5,607 nucleotides of DNA. Origin: an uncultured Lacinutrix sp. (GTDB lineage Bacteria > Bacteroidota > Bacteroidia > Flavobacteriales > Flavobacteriaceae). Positions 1 through 5,607 of this stretch are shown here, piece by piece (within the stretch, counting starts at the first letter, position 1; each line of letters opens with the position of its first letter). Where the stretch lies: NCBI GenBank assembly GCA_937916035.1, contig CALGIH010000199.1:1-5607 (forward strand). The letters are read 5' to 3'. The notes under the pieces were generated by a model, which did no database searches, was not told the DNA's origin, and worked only from the letters and a program-made list of their open reading frames with translations. Made by a program: the position numbers and the translations under genes.

Positions 1-1363
1 GAATATCTTTTAAGTCTTCAATAGTTATCATTAAATCATTGTACTCTGCTCTTAGCTTATCTTGTTCTAAACCTGTAAGTTGACGCAAACGCATTTCAAC
101 AATAGCCTTGGCTTGAATTTCGCTAAGCTCAAATCTATCAATCAACTTTTGTTTAGCTTCATCAGCATTGGCAGACGACCGAATTAATGCAATAACTTCA
201 TCAATATTATCTGAAGCTATAATTAATCCTTCTAAAATATGAGCACGTTCTTCGGCTTTACGCAATTCGTACGTGCTTCTTCTAACAACAACTTCATGTC
301 TGTGCTCTACAAAATGATGAATCATATCTTTAAGATTCAACATTTCAGGTCGTCCTTTAACCAATGCAATATTATTCACACTGAATGACGATTGAAGCGC
401 AGTATATTTGTATAATTTGTTTAAAACAATATTTGGAATGGCATCACGCTTTAAAACGTAAACAATGCGCATTCCGTTTCTATCAGATTCATCACGAATG
501 GTCGAAATACCTTCTAGTTTCTTATCGTTAACAATATCAGCAGTTTTTTTAATCATATCTGCTTTGTTAACCTGATATGGAATTTCGGTAACTATGATAC
601 ATTCTTTACCTTGAACTTCTTCAATAATCGCTTTACCACGCATTACAATACGACCACGACCAGTTTTGAAAGCTTCTCTTACACCATCATAACCATAAAT
701 AATTCCTCCAGTTGGAAAATCTGGTGCTTTAACATGTGTAATTAACTCATCAATTTCAATGTCTGTATTATCTATATAAGCATTGATACCATCAACAACT
801 TCCGACAGGTTATGAGGAGGCATATTTGTTGCCATACCTACTGCAATACCAGAAGCTCCATTTACAAGCAGTCCCGGAATTCGAGTTGGTAATACTGTTG
901 GCTCTTGGAGTGTATCATCAAAATTTAATTTATGATCAACTGTTTCTTTGTCAATATCTGCCAACATGTCTTCAGATATTTTGCGCATTCTGGCTTCCGT
1001 ATAACGCATTGCTGCAGGACTATCTCCATCAACAGAACCAAAGTTACCTTGACCATCAACAAGCATGTAACGCAAACTCCATTCTTGAGCCATACGTACC
1101 ATAGCATCATATACAGATGTATCGCCATGCGGATGATATTTACCTAAAACTTCACCAACAATTCTTGCTGATTTTTTGTGAGCAGTATTGGCTCTAACAC
1201 CTAGTTCATGCATGCCGTAAAGCACACGTCTATGGACTGGTTTTAGACCATCTCTTACATCTGGTAGTGCACGTGACACAATGACTGACATTGAATAATC
1301 AATGTAAGCCGATTTCATTTCATCTTCAATGTTAATTGGAATGACTTTTTCTCCTTCTGCCAT
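1..1363 (-). CDS. gyrA: DNA gyrase subunit A, N-terminal 454 residues (3' end off the left edge)
   Basis: GyrA is the DNA-cleaving and rejoining subunit of the type IIA topoisomerase that introduces negative supercoils together with GyrB. Reading from the ATG at 1363-1361 gives [20 protein letters not shown] and then an uninterrupted GyrA sequence to the window edge. Visible landmarks are the catalytic tyrosine Y121 in [10 protein letters not shown] with its partner R120, the DNA-intercalating isoleucine I173 in [20 protein letters not shown], and the quinolone-pocket segment [20 protein letters not shown] (about residues 74-93). The positions equivalent to E. coli Ser83 and Asp87 are Thr82 and Asp86. 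The segment reaches the coiled-coil region ([20 protein letters not shown]) just before the edge; the rest of the coiled coil and the C-terminal DNA-wrapping beta-pinwheel lie outside. No Shine-Dalgarno site precedes the start, which is usual in Bacteroidota. It is transcribed divergently from clpC. I checked the frame at both ends and in the middle and found no lesion. Confidence 0.98.
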   Translation of the reverse strand, partial: MAEGEKVIPINIEDEMKSAYIDYSMSVIVSRALPDVRDGLKPVHRRVLYGMHELGVRANTAHKKSARIVGEVLGKYHPHGDTSVYDAMVRMAQEWSLRYMLVDGQGNFGSVDGDSPAAMRYTEARMRKISEDMLADIDKETVDHKLNFDDTLQEPTVLPTRIPGLLVNGASGIAVGMATNMPPHNLSEVVDGINAYIDNTDIEIDELITHVKAPDFPTGGIIYGYDGVREAFKTGRGRIVMRGKAIIEEVQGKECIIVTEIPYQVNKADMIKKTADIVNDKKLEGISTIRDESDRNGMRIVYVLKRDAIPNIVLNKLYKYTALQSSFSVNNIALVKGRPEMLNLKDMIHHFVEHRHEVVVRRSTYELRKAEERAHILEGLIIASDNIDEVIALIRSSANADEAKQKLIDRFELSEIQAKAIVEMRLRQLTGLEQDKLRAEYNDLMITIEDLKDI

Positions 1364-1573
1364 ATATACGTTTAATTAGATTTTTTGTAGGTTTTCAAAT
1401 CGAGCTAATATACGTTTTTTGTTAGCGGTAGCTTGATATTTACATTGCTTTTTAAGATATTTTATCAACAATATTTAGGGTGATTTTCGTTAATAACTAT
1501 AACGTTAAATGTTTTGATTTTATAGAGTTTTTTTTGTCAATTAGCATCACTTAGTCAAATTAAGGTATGGTTT

Positions 1574-1605
1574 TTGAATTTATCACCTTGTTTTTACTAT
1601 TTTTA
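1574..1605 (+). promoter_or_regulatory. Weak candidate promoter for clpC
   Basis: TTG at 1574-1576 is followed after 21 bases by TATTTTTA at 1598-1605, which differs only in its last base from the Bacteroidota sigma-A -7 element TAnnTTTG. In DNA this T-rich such matches arise often by chance, and the implied leader would be very short (about 15-20 bases), so this is only a candidate. Confidence 0.22.
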
Positions 1606-1610
1606 ATGCA

Positions 1611-1617
1611 GAAAGGA
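1611..1617 (+). promoter_or_regulatory. Shine-Dalgarno-like site of clpC
   Basis: GAAAGGA ends 7 bases before the ATG at 1625. It is the only clear purine-rich ribosome-binding site in the window; the starts of gyrA, the small gene at 4257, the dksA-like gene and the PKD gene have none. It supports 1625 as the true ClpC start, together with the family-typical N-terminus MDDNFSPRVKDVI. Confidence 0.6.
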
Positions 1618-1624
1618 ATAATTT

Positions 1625-3469
1625 ATGGATGATAATTTTTCACCAAGAGTAAAAGATGTAATTGCTTACAGCAAGGAAGAAGCACTGCGTTTAGGTCATG
1701 ATTTTATTGGTACTGAACACTTAATGCTTGGTTTGTTACGAGATGGAAATGGCAAAGCCATTGACATTTTAGGAGCTTTAGAAATTGATTTAAACCATTT
1801 AAGGCGAAAAGTTGAAATTTTAAGTCCAGCAAATCCTAATATTTCAATTGCTTCCAACGAAAAGAAAAATCTGCATCTAACACGTCAAGCAGAACGTGCT
1901 TTAAAAACGACATTTTTAGAAGCAAAGCTTTTTCAAAGTACCTCTATTAATACAGCACATTTATTGTTATGTATTCTTAGAAATGAAAATGACCCAACAA
2001 CAAAATTATTGAATAAACTAAAAGTTGATTACGATAATGTTAAAGAGCAGTTTAAATATATGATTACAAACGAAGACGATTACATAGAATCCCCAAAAGC
2101 AGAATCCTTCTCAGATGACGATTCTTCTTCTGACGACAGTTCAAAAGACAATCCTTTTGGTCAGTCAACCAGCAAGAGTACTAAAAAATCCAAAACACCT
2201 GTATTAGATAATTTTGGCCGCGATTTAACTGTAATGGCCGAAGAAGGAAAACTAGACCCTGTTGTTGGTCGTGAAAAGGAAATACAACGTGTCTCTCAAA
2301 TTTTGAGTAGACGTAAAAAGAATAATCCCTTATTAATAGGTGAACCAGGAGTTGGTAAATCTGCTATTGCAGAAGGTTTAGCCAATAGAATAGTAAGTAG
2401 AAAAGTATCTCGTATACTATTCAACAAACGTGTAGTTACTCTTGATTTAGCAAGCTTAGTTGCAGGAACAAAGTACAGAGGACAGTTTGAAGAACGTATG
2501 AAAGCTGTGATGAATGAGCTTGAAAAAAATAATGATATTATTTTATTTATTGATGAAATTCATACCATTGTTGGTGCTGGAGGAGCTACTGGAAGTCTAG
2601 ATGCTGCAAACATGTTTAAACCAGCATTAGCGCGTGGAGAAATTCAATGTATTGGTGCTACAACACTTGATGAATACAGACAATATATTGAAAAAGATGG
2701 TGCTTTAGAGCGACGTTTTCAAAAAGTGATCGTTGAACCAACAACGGTTATTGAAACCATTGAAATTCTTAATAATATTAAAGATAAATATGAAGATCAT
2801 CATAATGTAGTTTATACTCGAGAAGCTATTGAAGCTTGTGTAAAGTTGACTAATCGTTATATGTCTGAACGTTTTTTACCAGACAAAGCTATTGATGCTT
2901 TGGATGAAGCTGGATCTCGTGTTCACATTACAAATATTGATGTTCCAAAACAAATTTTAGCGCTTGAGGAAGAATTAGAAGCTGTAAAAGCAACTAAAAA
3001 CTCAGTTGTTAAAAAGCAAAAATATGAGGAAGCTGCAAAGCTTCGTGACGATGAAAAACGACTTGAAAAAAGCTTAGCTGAAGCTCAGAAAAAGTGGGAA
3101 GAAGACTCCAAAGAGCATCGTGAAACTGTAACTGAAGATAATGTAGCAGACGTCGTTTCTATGATGACAGGTATTCCTGTAAATAGAATTGCACAAACTG
3201 AAAGCAACAAGCTTGCAAAACTACCAGAACTTATTAAAGGTAAGGTTATTGGTCAAGATGAAGCTGTTTCAAAGGTTGTAAAAGCTATTCGGCGTAATCG
3301 TGCTGGACTTAAAGATCCGAATAAACCAATTGGGTCCTTTATCTTTTTAGGTCAAACAGGTGTTGGTAAAACGCAATTGGCCAAGGTGTTGGCTAGAGAA
3401 CTTTTTGATAGTGAAGACACGCTTATAAGAATTGATATGAGCGAGTATATGGAGAAATTTGCAATTTAA
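1625..3469 (+). CDS. clpC: Predicted truncated ClpC product, residues 1-614
   Basis: This is the open frame that ribosomes would actually translate. It has both Clp-N repeats and a complete D1 ATPase: Walker A GEPGVGKS (K245), pore loop KYRG (283-286), Walker B ILFIDE (D310, E311), sensor GATT (344-347) and arginine fingers R363/R364 in LERRFQ. The middle domain (YEEAAKLRDDEKRL, 467-480) is present. D2 has only its start: Walker A GQTGVGKT (K582) and IDMSEYMEKFAI, ending before pore loop 2. It lacks D2 Walker B, sensors 1 and 2, the D2 arginine finger and the VGF loop, so it should neither hydrolyse ATP at D2 nor dock on ClpP. A regulatory or adaptor-binding role for the stub is conceivable but nothing in the sequence shows it. 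Confidence 0.75.
   Translation: MDDNFSPRVKDVIAYSKEEALRLGHDFIGTEHLMLGLLRDGNGKAIDILGALEIDLNHLRRKVEILSPANPNISIASNEKKNLHLTRQAERALKTTFLEAKLFQSTSINTAHLLLCILRNENDPTTKLLNKLKVDYDNVKEQFKYMITNEDDYIESPKAESFSDDDSSSDDSSKDNPFGQSTSKSTKKSKTPVLDNFGRDLTVMAEEGKLDPVVGREKEIQRVSQILSRRKKNNPLLIGEPGVGKSAIAEGLANRIVSRKVSRILFNKRVVTLDLASLVAGTKYRGQFEERMKAVMNELEKNNDIILFIDEIHTIVGAGGATGSLDAANMFKPALARGEIQCIGATTLDEYRQYIEKDGALERRFQKVIVEPTTVIETIEILNNIKDKYEDHHNVVYTREAIEACVKLTNRYMSERFLPDKAIDALDEAGSRVHITNIDVPKQILALEEELEAVKATKNSVVKKQKYEEAAKLRDDEKRLEKSLAEAQKKWEEDSKEHRETVTEDNVADVVSMMTGIPVNRIAQTESNKLAKLPELIKGKVIGQDEAVSKVVKAIRRNRAGLKDPNKPIGSFIFLGQTGVGKTQLAKVLARELFDSEDTLIRIDMSEYMEKFAI
3467..3469 (+). other. In-frame premature TAA within clpC (codon 615)
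   Basis: The codons GCA ATT TAA AGA CTT correspond to A-I-stop-R-L, where ClpC homologues have A-I/V-S-R-L. The frame is identical before and after, so this is a substitution and not an indel; TCA (Ser) to TAA needs a single C to A change. The local context shows no sign of programmed recoding that I can recognise. Confidence 0.93.
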
Positions 3470-4174
3470 AGACTTATTGGAGCACCTCCAGGTTATGTTG
3501 GTTATGAAGAAGGTGGACAATTAACTGAAAAAATTAGACGAAAACCTTATGCTGTTGTTCTTTTAGATGAAATTGAAAAAGCGCATCCAGATGTGTTTAA
3601 TATGTTACTACAAGTACTTGATGATGGTTACCTAACTGATAGTATGGGTAGAAAAATTGACTTTAGTAACACCATTATTATTATGACTTCAAATATTGGA
3701 GCTAGAAAACTAAAAGATTTTGGAACTGGAGTTGGTTTTGGTACGTCGGCACAAAAATCTCAAGCAACAGACAATTCAAGAGGTATTATTGAGAACGCCT
3801 TGAAAAAAGCTTTTGCTCCTGAATTTTTAAACAGAATTGATGATGTAGTCGTCTTTAATGTGCTTCAAAAAGAGGATATTAACTTAATTATTGACATAGA
3901 ATTAGAAAAACTTATTGAAAGAATAAAAGAACTTGGCTACACGCTTAAATTAAGTAAAAAAGCTAAAGATTTTATTGCAGATAAAGGTTTTGACCAACAA
4001 TATGGAGCACGACCTTTAAAAAGAGCTATTCAGAAATACATTGAAGATGCACTTGCTGAAAAGATTATTACTTCTAAAATCCACGAAGGTGACGTGATAA
4101 GTATGGACATCGAGAAAGATGCTACTGAGCTTACTATTAAGATAAAAAAACATGAAAAGCCTACTAAATCGTAG
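3470..4174 (+). pseudogene. clpC: ClpC C-terminal remnant, residues 616-849 (D2 and C-terminal domain)
   Basis: This stretch continues the ClpC frame after the premature stop. It contains pore loop 2 GYVGYEEGG (623-631), D2 Walker B VVLLDE (D648, E649), sensor 1 TSNIGAR (688-694), the VGF ClpP-docking tripeptide (703-705), the arginine finger R737 in FLNRIDD and sensor 2 R796 in [10 protein letters not shown]. All catalytic residues are intact, so the lesion is confined to one codon. A restart could occur at GTG 3593 or ATG 3602, but both lie after Walker B and no Shine-Dalgarno site precedes them, so an independently useful protein is unlikely. Confidence 0.85.
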
Positions 4175-4195
4175 ATAGAATATTAACATTAAGAG

Positions 4196-4225
4196 ACTCC
4201 ACTTATTTAAGTGGAGTTTTTTTTT
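4196..4225 (+). terminator. Intrinsic terminator of clpC
   Basis: A perfect 9-bp stem, ACTCCACTT (4196-4204) with AAGTGGAGT (4209-4217), closes the loop ATTT and is followed at once by an unbroken run of T to 4225. It starts 21 bases after the clpC stop. The T-run lies only on the plus-strand 3' side, so it acts in one direction. It separates clpC from the small gene downstream. Confidence 0.93.
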
Positions 4226-4253
4226 GATAATTATTCTCAAACAATTAACTTTA
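4224..4253 (+). promoter_or_regulatory. Weak candidate promoter before the small gene at 4257
   Basis: TTG at 4224-4226, 19 bases, then TAACTTTA at 4246-4253 matches the Bacteroidota pattern TTG-N19-TAnnTTTG with one mismatch in the last base. The position just after the clpC terminator is sensible, but transcription would begin almost at the ATG, giving a nearly leaderless message, so the support is weak. Confidence 0.22.
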
Positions 4254-4256
4254 GAC

Positions 4257-4636
4257 ATGTTAAAGACTTTAGAATACTCATTTTGCTCAATAGAAGTTTA
4301 TCCAGATTATGTTATTTCTTATATGAAAAAGATTTTCATTTAACACCTGATAAGAATAAAGTTTTAGAAGACATTGCAAGTGATTTTTTTAAAGATAGAC
4401 CGTTTGTTTATATCTCTCATAGAAAAAACTCTTACTCTGTGGATCCTTCTATTTATATGTAAACTTCAAAAATAAAAAACCTAGTTGGATTTGCTGTAGT
4501 TGCAGAAGTTCCATTATCAAAAGGGAATCCTGAAGTAGGAAAATTATTTTTTAATGATAAACCCTTTGAAATTTTTGAAACCATAGAAGAAGCGAAGTCT
4601 TGGGTAAATACTGTTTTATGTAATGAAAAAGGCTGA
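4257..4636 (+). pseudogene. Broken small conserved flavobacterial protein (about 126 residues when restored)
   Basis: The start ATG at 4257 opens MLKTLEYSFCSIEVYPDYVI. After SYMK the frame ends at TAA 4341-4343, but family-like sequence resumes in the -1 frame (KDFHLTPDKNKVLEDI, RPFVYISHRKNSYSVDPSIY), stops at TAA 4460-4462, and continues in that same frame with TSKIKNLVGFAVVAEVPLSK to TGA 4634-4636. One A missing from the A-run at 4326-4330 plus one substitution at the TAA would restore a reading frame of about 126 codons. From memory this resembles small flavobacterial proteins sometimes labelled STAS/SEC14-domain proteins, with the pattern FVYISxRxNSYSVDPxIY, function unknown; the family label is tentative. 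No signal peptide or membrane segment is visible. The end overlaps the start of the dksA-like gene by 14 bases, as in a translationally linked pair. Confidence 0.78.
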
Positions 4637-4845
4637 ACTTGATTCAATTTTAAAAATTATTAAAGAAGAAATTGCAAAAACAGAAACTGCAGTTAAAAAC
4701 TACTTAGAACGTACCAAACCTATTGCTCCAGAAAATTCCATTGGTAGAGTATCCAGAATGGATGCCATAAATAATAGGAGTGTTAATGAAGCCGCTTTAA
4801 AAAATAGCTTTATCAAATATTAATGATCCAGCCTTTGGAATTTGT
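4623..4845 (+). pseudogene. Remnant of a DksA/TraR-type zinc-finger protein, internally deleted and 3'-truncated
   Basis: From ATG 4623 the frame gives 66 residues, MKKAELDSILKIIKEE onward, with the segment KPIAPENSIGRVSRMDAINN (32-51) and RSVNEAALK typical of the short DksA/TraR C4-zinc-finger proteins of Bacteroidota. The frame then ends as NSFIKY and TAA (4821-4823). In the +1 frame from about 4804 the family sequence resumes: IALSNINDPAFGIC, matching the usual ALSxIxxPxFGxC that leads into the first zinc-binding cysteine. About ten residues normally found between AAL and ALS are absent, so a deletion that is not a multiple of three has occurred. After the cysteine at 4843-4845 the family sequence is lost at the junction with the neighbouring minus-strand gene, so the other three zinc ligands are missing. 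Intact relatives are about 120-130 residues and are thought to bind RNA polymerase; this remnant should not fold a zinc finger. Confidence 0.8.
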
Positions 4846-5544
4846 TACTATAAAACTAATATCTGGACGCTCTAAAACTGTAATAAAATTAGATACAGAG
4901 TTACTACAGCCATTACTATCAGTAACGCTTAATGTCACCGTAAAATTTCTGACACCATAACCTAAAGCCGTAAATACATGACTGGGATTGGCCACCGTAG
5001 AATCTGGACCATCACCAAAATTCCAGCTATATGTAAAAGGATTACTTCCTGTTACATTTGATGTAAACGAAACAGCATCACCAGAACATGTGTTATTGTT
5101 GAAACTAAAGCTAACCGTTGGAAGTTCAGTTACTATTACTGTTGCAGTTCCGTTTTCATTGGTAACATCTCCAGCATTATCTTCAACAGAGACTAATTCA
5201 TATATAAAAGTTCCAATTGTATCTGTGCTTAAAGATAAATCTATAGAATCATTATTACCAGTTGTTGTTATAGTTTGATTTCCTCCTCCATTTATTGTGT
5301 ACGTAAATGTATATGGGGTAGAGCCTCCAGAACCAGTAAAAGTTATTAATGGTAAAGGTGTTTCGTTTTGGCATACAGAAGTAGTTCCTGATATTGACCC
5401 ATTTGGAGCTAATAAACTATTGGGTGTTGTAATGCTTTTCTCAATATTATCATTTAAAGAGCTAAAAATAGAAGTGGGTAAACCAAATAAGGATATAACA
5501 ATCAGGCTAAATGAAAGAGAAGCAATAAGGTGGTTTTTATTCAT
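4813..5544 (-). CDS. Secreted PKD/Ig-like domain protein, 3'-truncated fragment (243 residues)
   Basis: The ATG at 5544-5542 opens a signal peptide: MNKNH, then the hydrophobic core LIASLSFSLIVISLFGLPTS, with cleavage probably near residue 28. Residues about 50-140 form an Ig-like beta module (ISGTTSVCQNETPLPLITFT, then FTGSGGSTPYTFTYTINGGG) of the kind repeated in large Bacteroidota surface proteins. Residues about 142-228 form a PKD domain with the signature YSWNFGDG (172-179), PSHVF and VTLSVTDSNGCSN. The final dozen residues (IVTNSKGWIINI) are antisense to the dksA-like remnant and are not family sequence. Such proteins are usually many hundreds of residues long, carry several repeats and end in a type IX secretion sorting domain; here that end is missing, so secretion could stop in the periplasm. 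Exact role unknown; adhesion or cell-surface matrix is plausible by analogy. No Shine-Dalgarno site precedes the start. Confidence 0.75.
   Translation of the reverse strand: MNKNHLIASLSFSLIVISLFGLPTSIFSSLNDNIEKSITTPNSLLAPNGSISGTTSVCQNETPLPLITFTGSGGSTPYTFTYTINGGGNQTITTTGNNDSIDLSLSTDTIGTFIYELVSVEDNAGDVTNENGTATVIVTELPTVSFSFNNNTCSGDAVSFTSNVTGSNPFTYSWNFGDGPDSTVANPSHVFTALGYGVRNFTVTLSVTDSNGCSNSVSNFITVLERPDISFIVTNSKGWIINI
4845..4854. other. Probable rearrangement junction between two truncated genes
   Basis: Plus-strand DksA-like similarity (FGIC) ends at 4845, and minus-strand PKD-protein sequence (VLERPDISF) can be followed down to about 4852-4854. Both genes lose their 3' ends within this interval and now face each other tail to tail. 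The simplest reading is a deletion, inversion or insertion endpoint here, or a chimeric assembly join. No target-site duplication or insertion-sequence end is visible. Confidence 0.55.
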
Positions 5545-5583
5545 AAATAATAGATTGTGAAAGTTTTAAGGGTCTAATGAACT

Positions 5584-5607
5584 ACCTCGACGCAGAGCGT
5601 ACGAGGT
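5584..5607. repeat. GC-rich imperfect palindrome at the window edge, REP-like
   Basis: The left arm ACCTCGACGC (5584-5593) pairs with GCGT (5597-5600) and CGAGGT (5602-5607) around the loop AGA; A5601 is a single bulge. This gives ten base pairs, about 60 percent GC in otherwise very AT-rich DNA. No T-run follows on either visible side, so it is not an ordinary terminator. CTAC at 5582-5585 (GTAG on the other strand) sits at its foot, recalling the conserved tetranucleotide of REP elements moved by RAYT transposases. The identity is inferred, and the element may continue beyond the window. Confidence 0.5.

Larger units (their letters stand above)
1364..1624. promoter_or_regulatory. Divergent gyrA/clpC intergenic region
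   Basis: This 261-base AT-rich spacer separates two divergent genes and must hold both promoters. On the gyrA side, the minus-strand reading of 1412-1405 is TATATTAG, one base from the Bacteroidota -7 consensus TAnnTTTG, but I find no well-placed TTG element upstream of it. On the clpC side there is a weak candidate, listed separately. I see no CIRCE inverted repeat (TTAGCACTC/GAGTGCTAA) and no CtsR-like heptad repeat, so HrcA or CtsR control of clpC is not supported. No tRNA or convincing small open reading frame is visible. Confidence 0.6.
1625..4174 (+). pseudogene. clpC: ClpC-type ATP-dependent AAA+ unfoldase, interrupted by an in-frame TAA at codon 615
   Basis: ClpC is the hexameric HSP100 unfoldase that threads proteins into the ClpP peptidase in the cytoplasm. 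Read through its one internal stop, the frame encodes 849 residues, the normal size for flavobacterial ClpC, and family sequence continues without a shift on both sides: YMEKFAI, stop, [16 protein letters not shown]. Homologues have serine in this place (FA-I/V-SRL), so TCA to TAA, one base, explains the stop. Domains in order are two Clp-N repeats (about 1-145), an acidic serine-rich linker (150-190), AAA+ D1 (about 195-440), a UVR-like middle coiled coil (445-495), AAA+ D2 (about 540-740) and the D2 small domain (to about 830). The ClpP-docking VGF tripeptide is at 703-705. As drawn, the gene cannot give a full ClpC unless the stop is read through or is a sequencing error. An intrinsic terminator follows, suggesting a monocistronic unit. 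Confidence 0.93.

Noticed and set aside
1107..1121. Thr82 in GyrA at the position of E. coli Ser83, a possible quinolone-resistance change
   Set aside because: GDTSVYDAM is the ordinary form of this segment in many Bacteroidota, and Asp86 is unchanged, so it is not evidence of acquired resistance.
826..1147. Open frames on both strands within gyrA
   Set aside because: They overlap the conserved GyrA coding frame and have no recognisable product.
1364..1624. CIRCE or CtsR operators before clpC
   Set aside because: No match to either repeat could be found in the intergenic sequence.
3467..3469. A changed genetic code in which TAA is a sense codon
   Set aside because: gyrA has no in-frame TAA in 454 codons, clpC has only one, and TAA also closes other frames in the window; one isolated TAA does not support reassignment.
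1625..4174. A two-component split ClpC made of separate N- and C-terminal proteins
   Set aside because: The break falls inside D2 between Walker A and Walker B, not at a domain border, and the first possible restart codons lie after Walker B with no ribosome-binding site.
4211..4256. A GTG start at 4211 for the small gene
   Set aside because: It lies inside the stem of the clpC terminator, and the residues it encodes do not resemble the family; ATG 4257 gives the expected N-terminus.
4323..4334. Programmed -1 frameshift at G-AAA-AAG in the small gene
   Set aside because: A -1 slip here would indeed join the two frames, but the heptamer is not the strong A-AAA-AAG form, no stimulatory hairpin is evident, and a second stop downstream (4460-4462) would still end the protein.
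4988..5278. A plus-strand open frame opposite the PKD gene
   Set aside because: It has no family features; the minus strand encodes a signal peptide and PKD signature, so this frame is its antisense shadow.

Overview
This AT-rich window is most likely chromosomal DNA from a member of the Flavobacteriaceae (Bacteroidota). The reasons are the GyrA sequence ([12 protein letters not shown] around the quinolone pocket), the ClpC sequence with its VGF loop, a small DksA-like protein of the type common in flavobacteria (PIAPENSIGRVSRMDAINN), a PKD/Ig-like surface-protein fragment, and the general lack of Shine-Dalgarno sites. No species can be named from sequence alone.

Layout: positions 1-1363 (minus strand) hold the first 454 codons of gyrA, intact and running off the left edge. 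Positions 1364-1624 are the divergent gyrA/clpC intergenic region. Positions 1625-4174 (plus) encode a full-length ClpC-type AAA+ unfoldase (849 residues if read through), interrupted by a single in-frame TAA at codon 615 where the family has serine (TCA to TAA would be one base change). A strong intrinsic terminator follows at 4196-4225. Positions 4257-4636 (plus) are a broken copy of a small conserved flavobacterial protein, with one 1-nt frameshift and one nonsense codon. Overlapping it is a broken DksA/TraR-like gene (4623 to about 4845) that has lost an internal segment and its zinc-finger end. At about 4845-4854 it abuts, tail to tail, the 3'-truncated end of a minus-strand secreted PKD-domain protein (start at 5544). 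The last 24 bases form a GC-rich imperfect hairpin resembling a dispersed REP-type repeat, cut by the window edge.

How it fits together: gyrA (DNA topology) and clpC (protein quality control) are housekeeping genes. Everything on the clpC side of the divergent promoter region carries a lesion: nonsense, frameshift, internal deletion or truncation at a junction. This looks like either a decaying or rearranged segment or a low-accuracy or chimeric assembly; the sequence alone cannot decide. I see no evidence for a new defence system, CRISPR array, RNA gene or complete mobile element.
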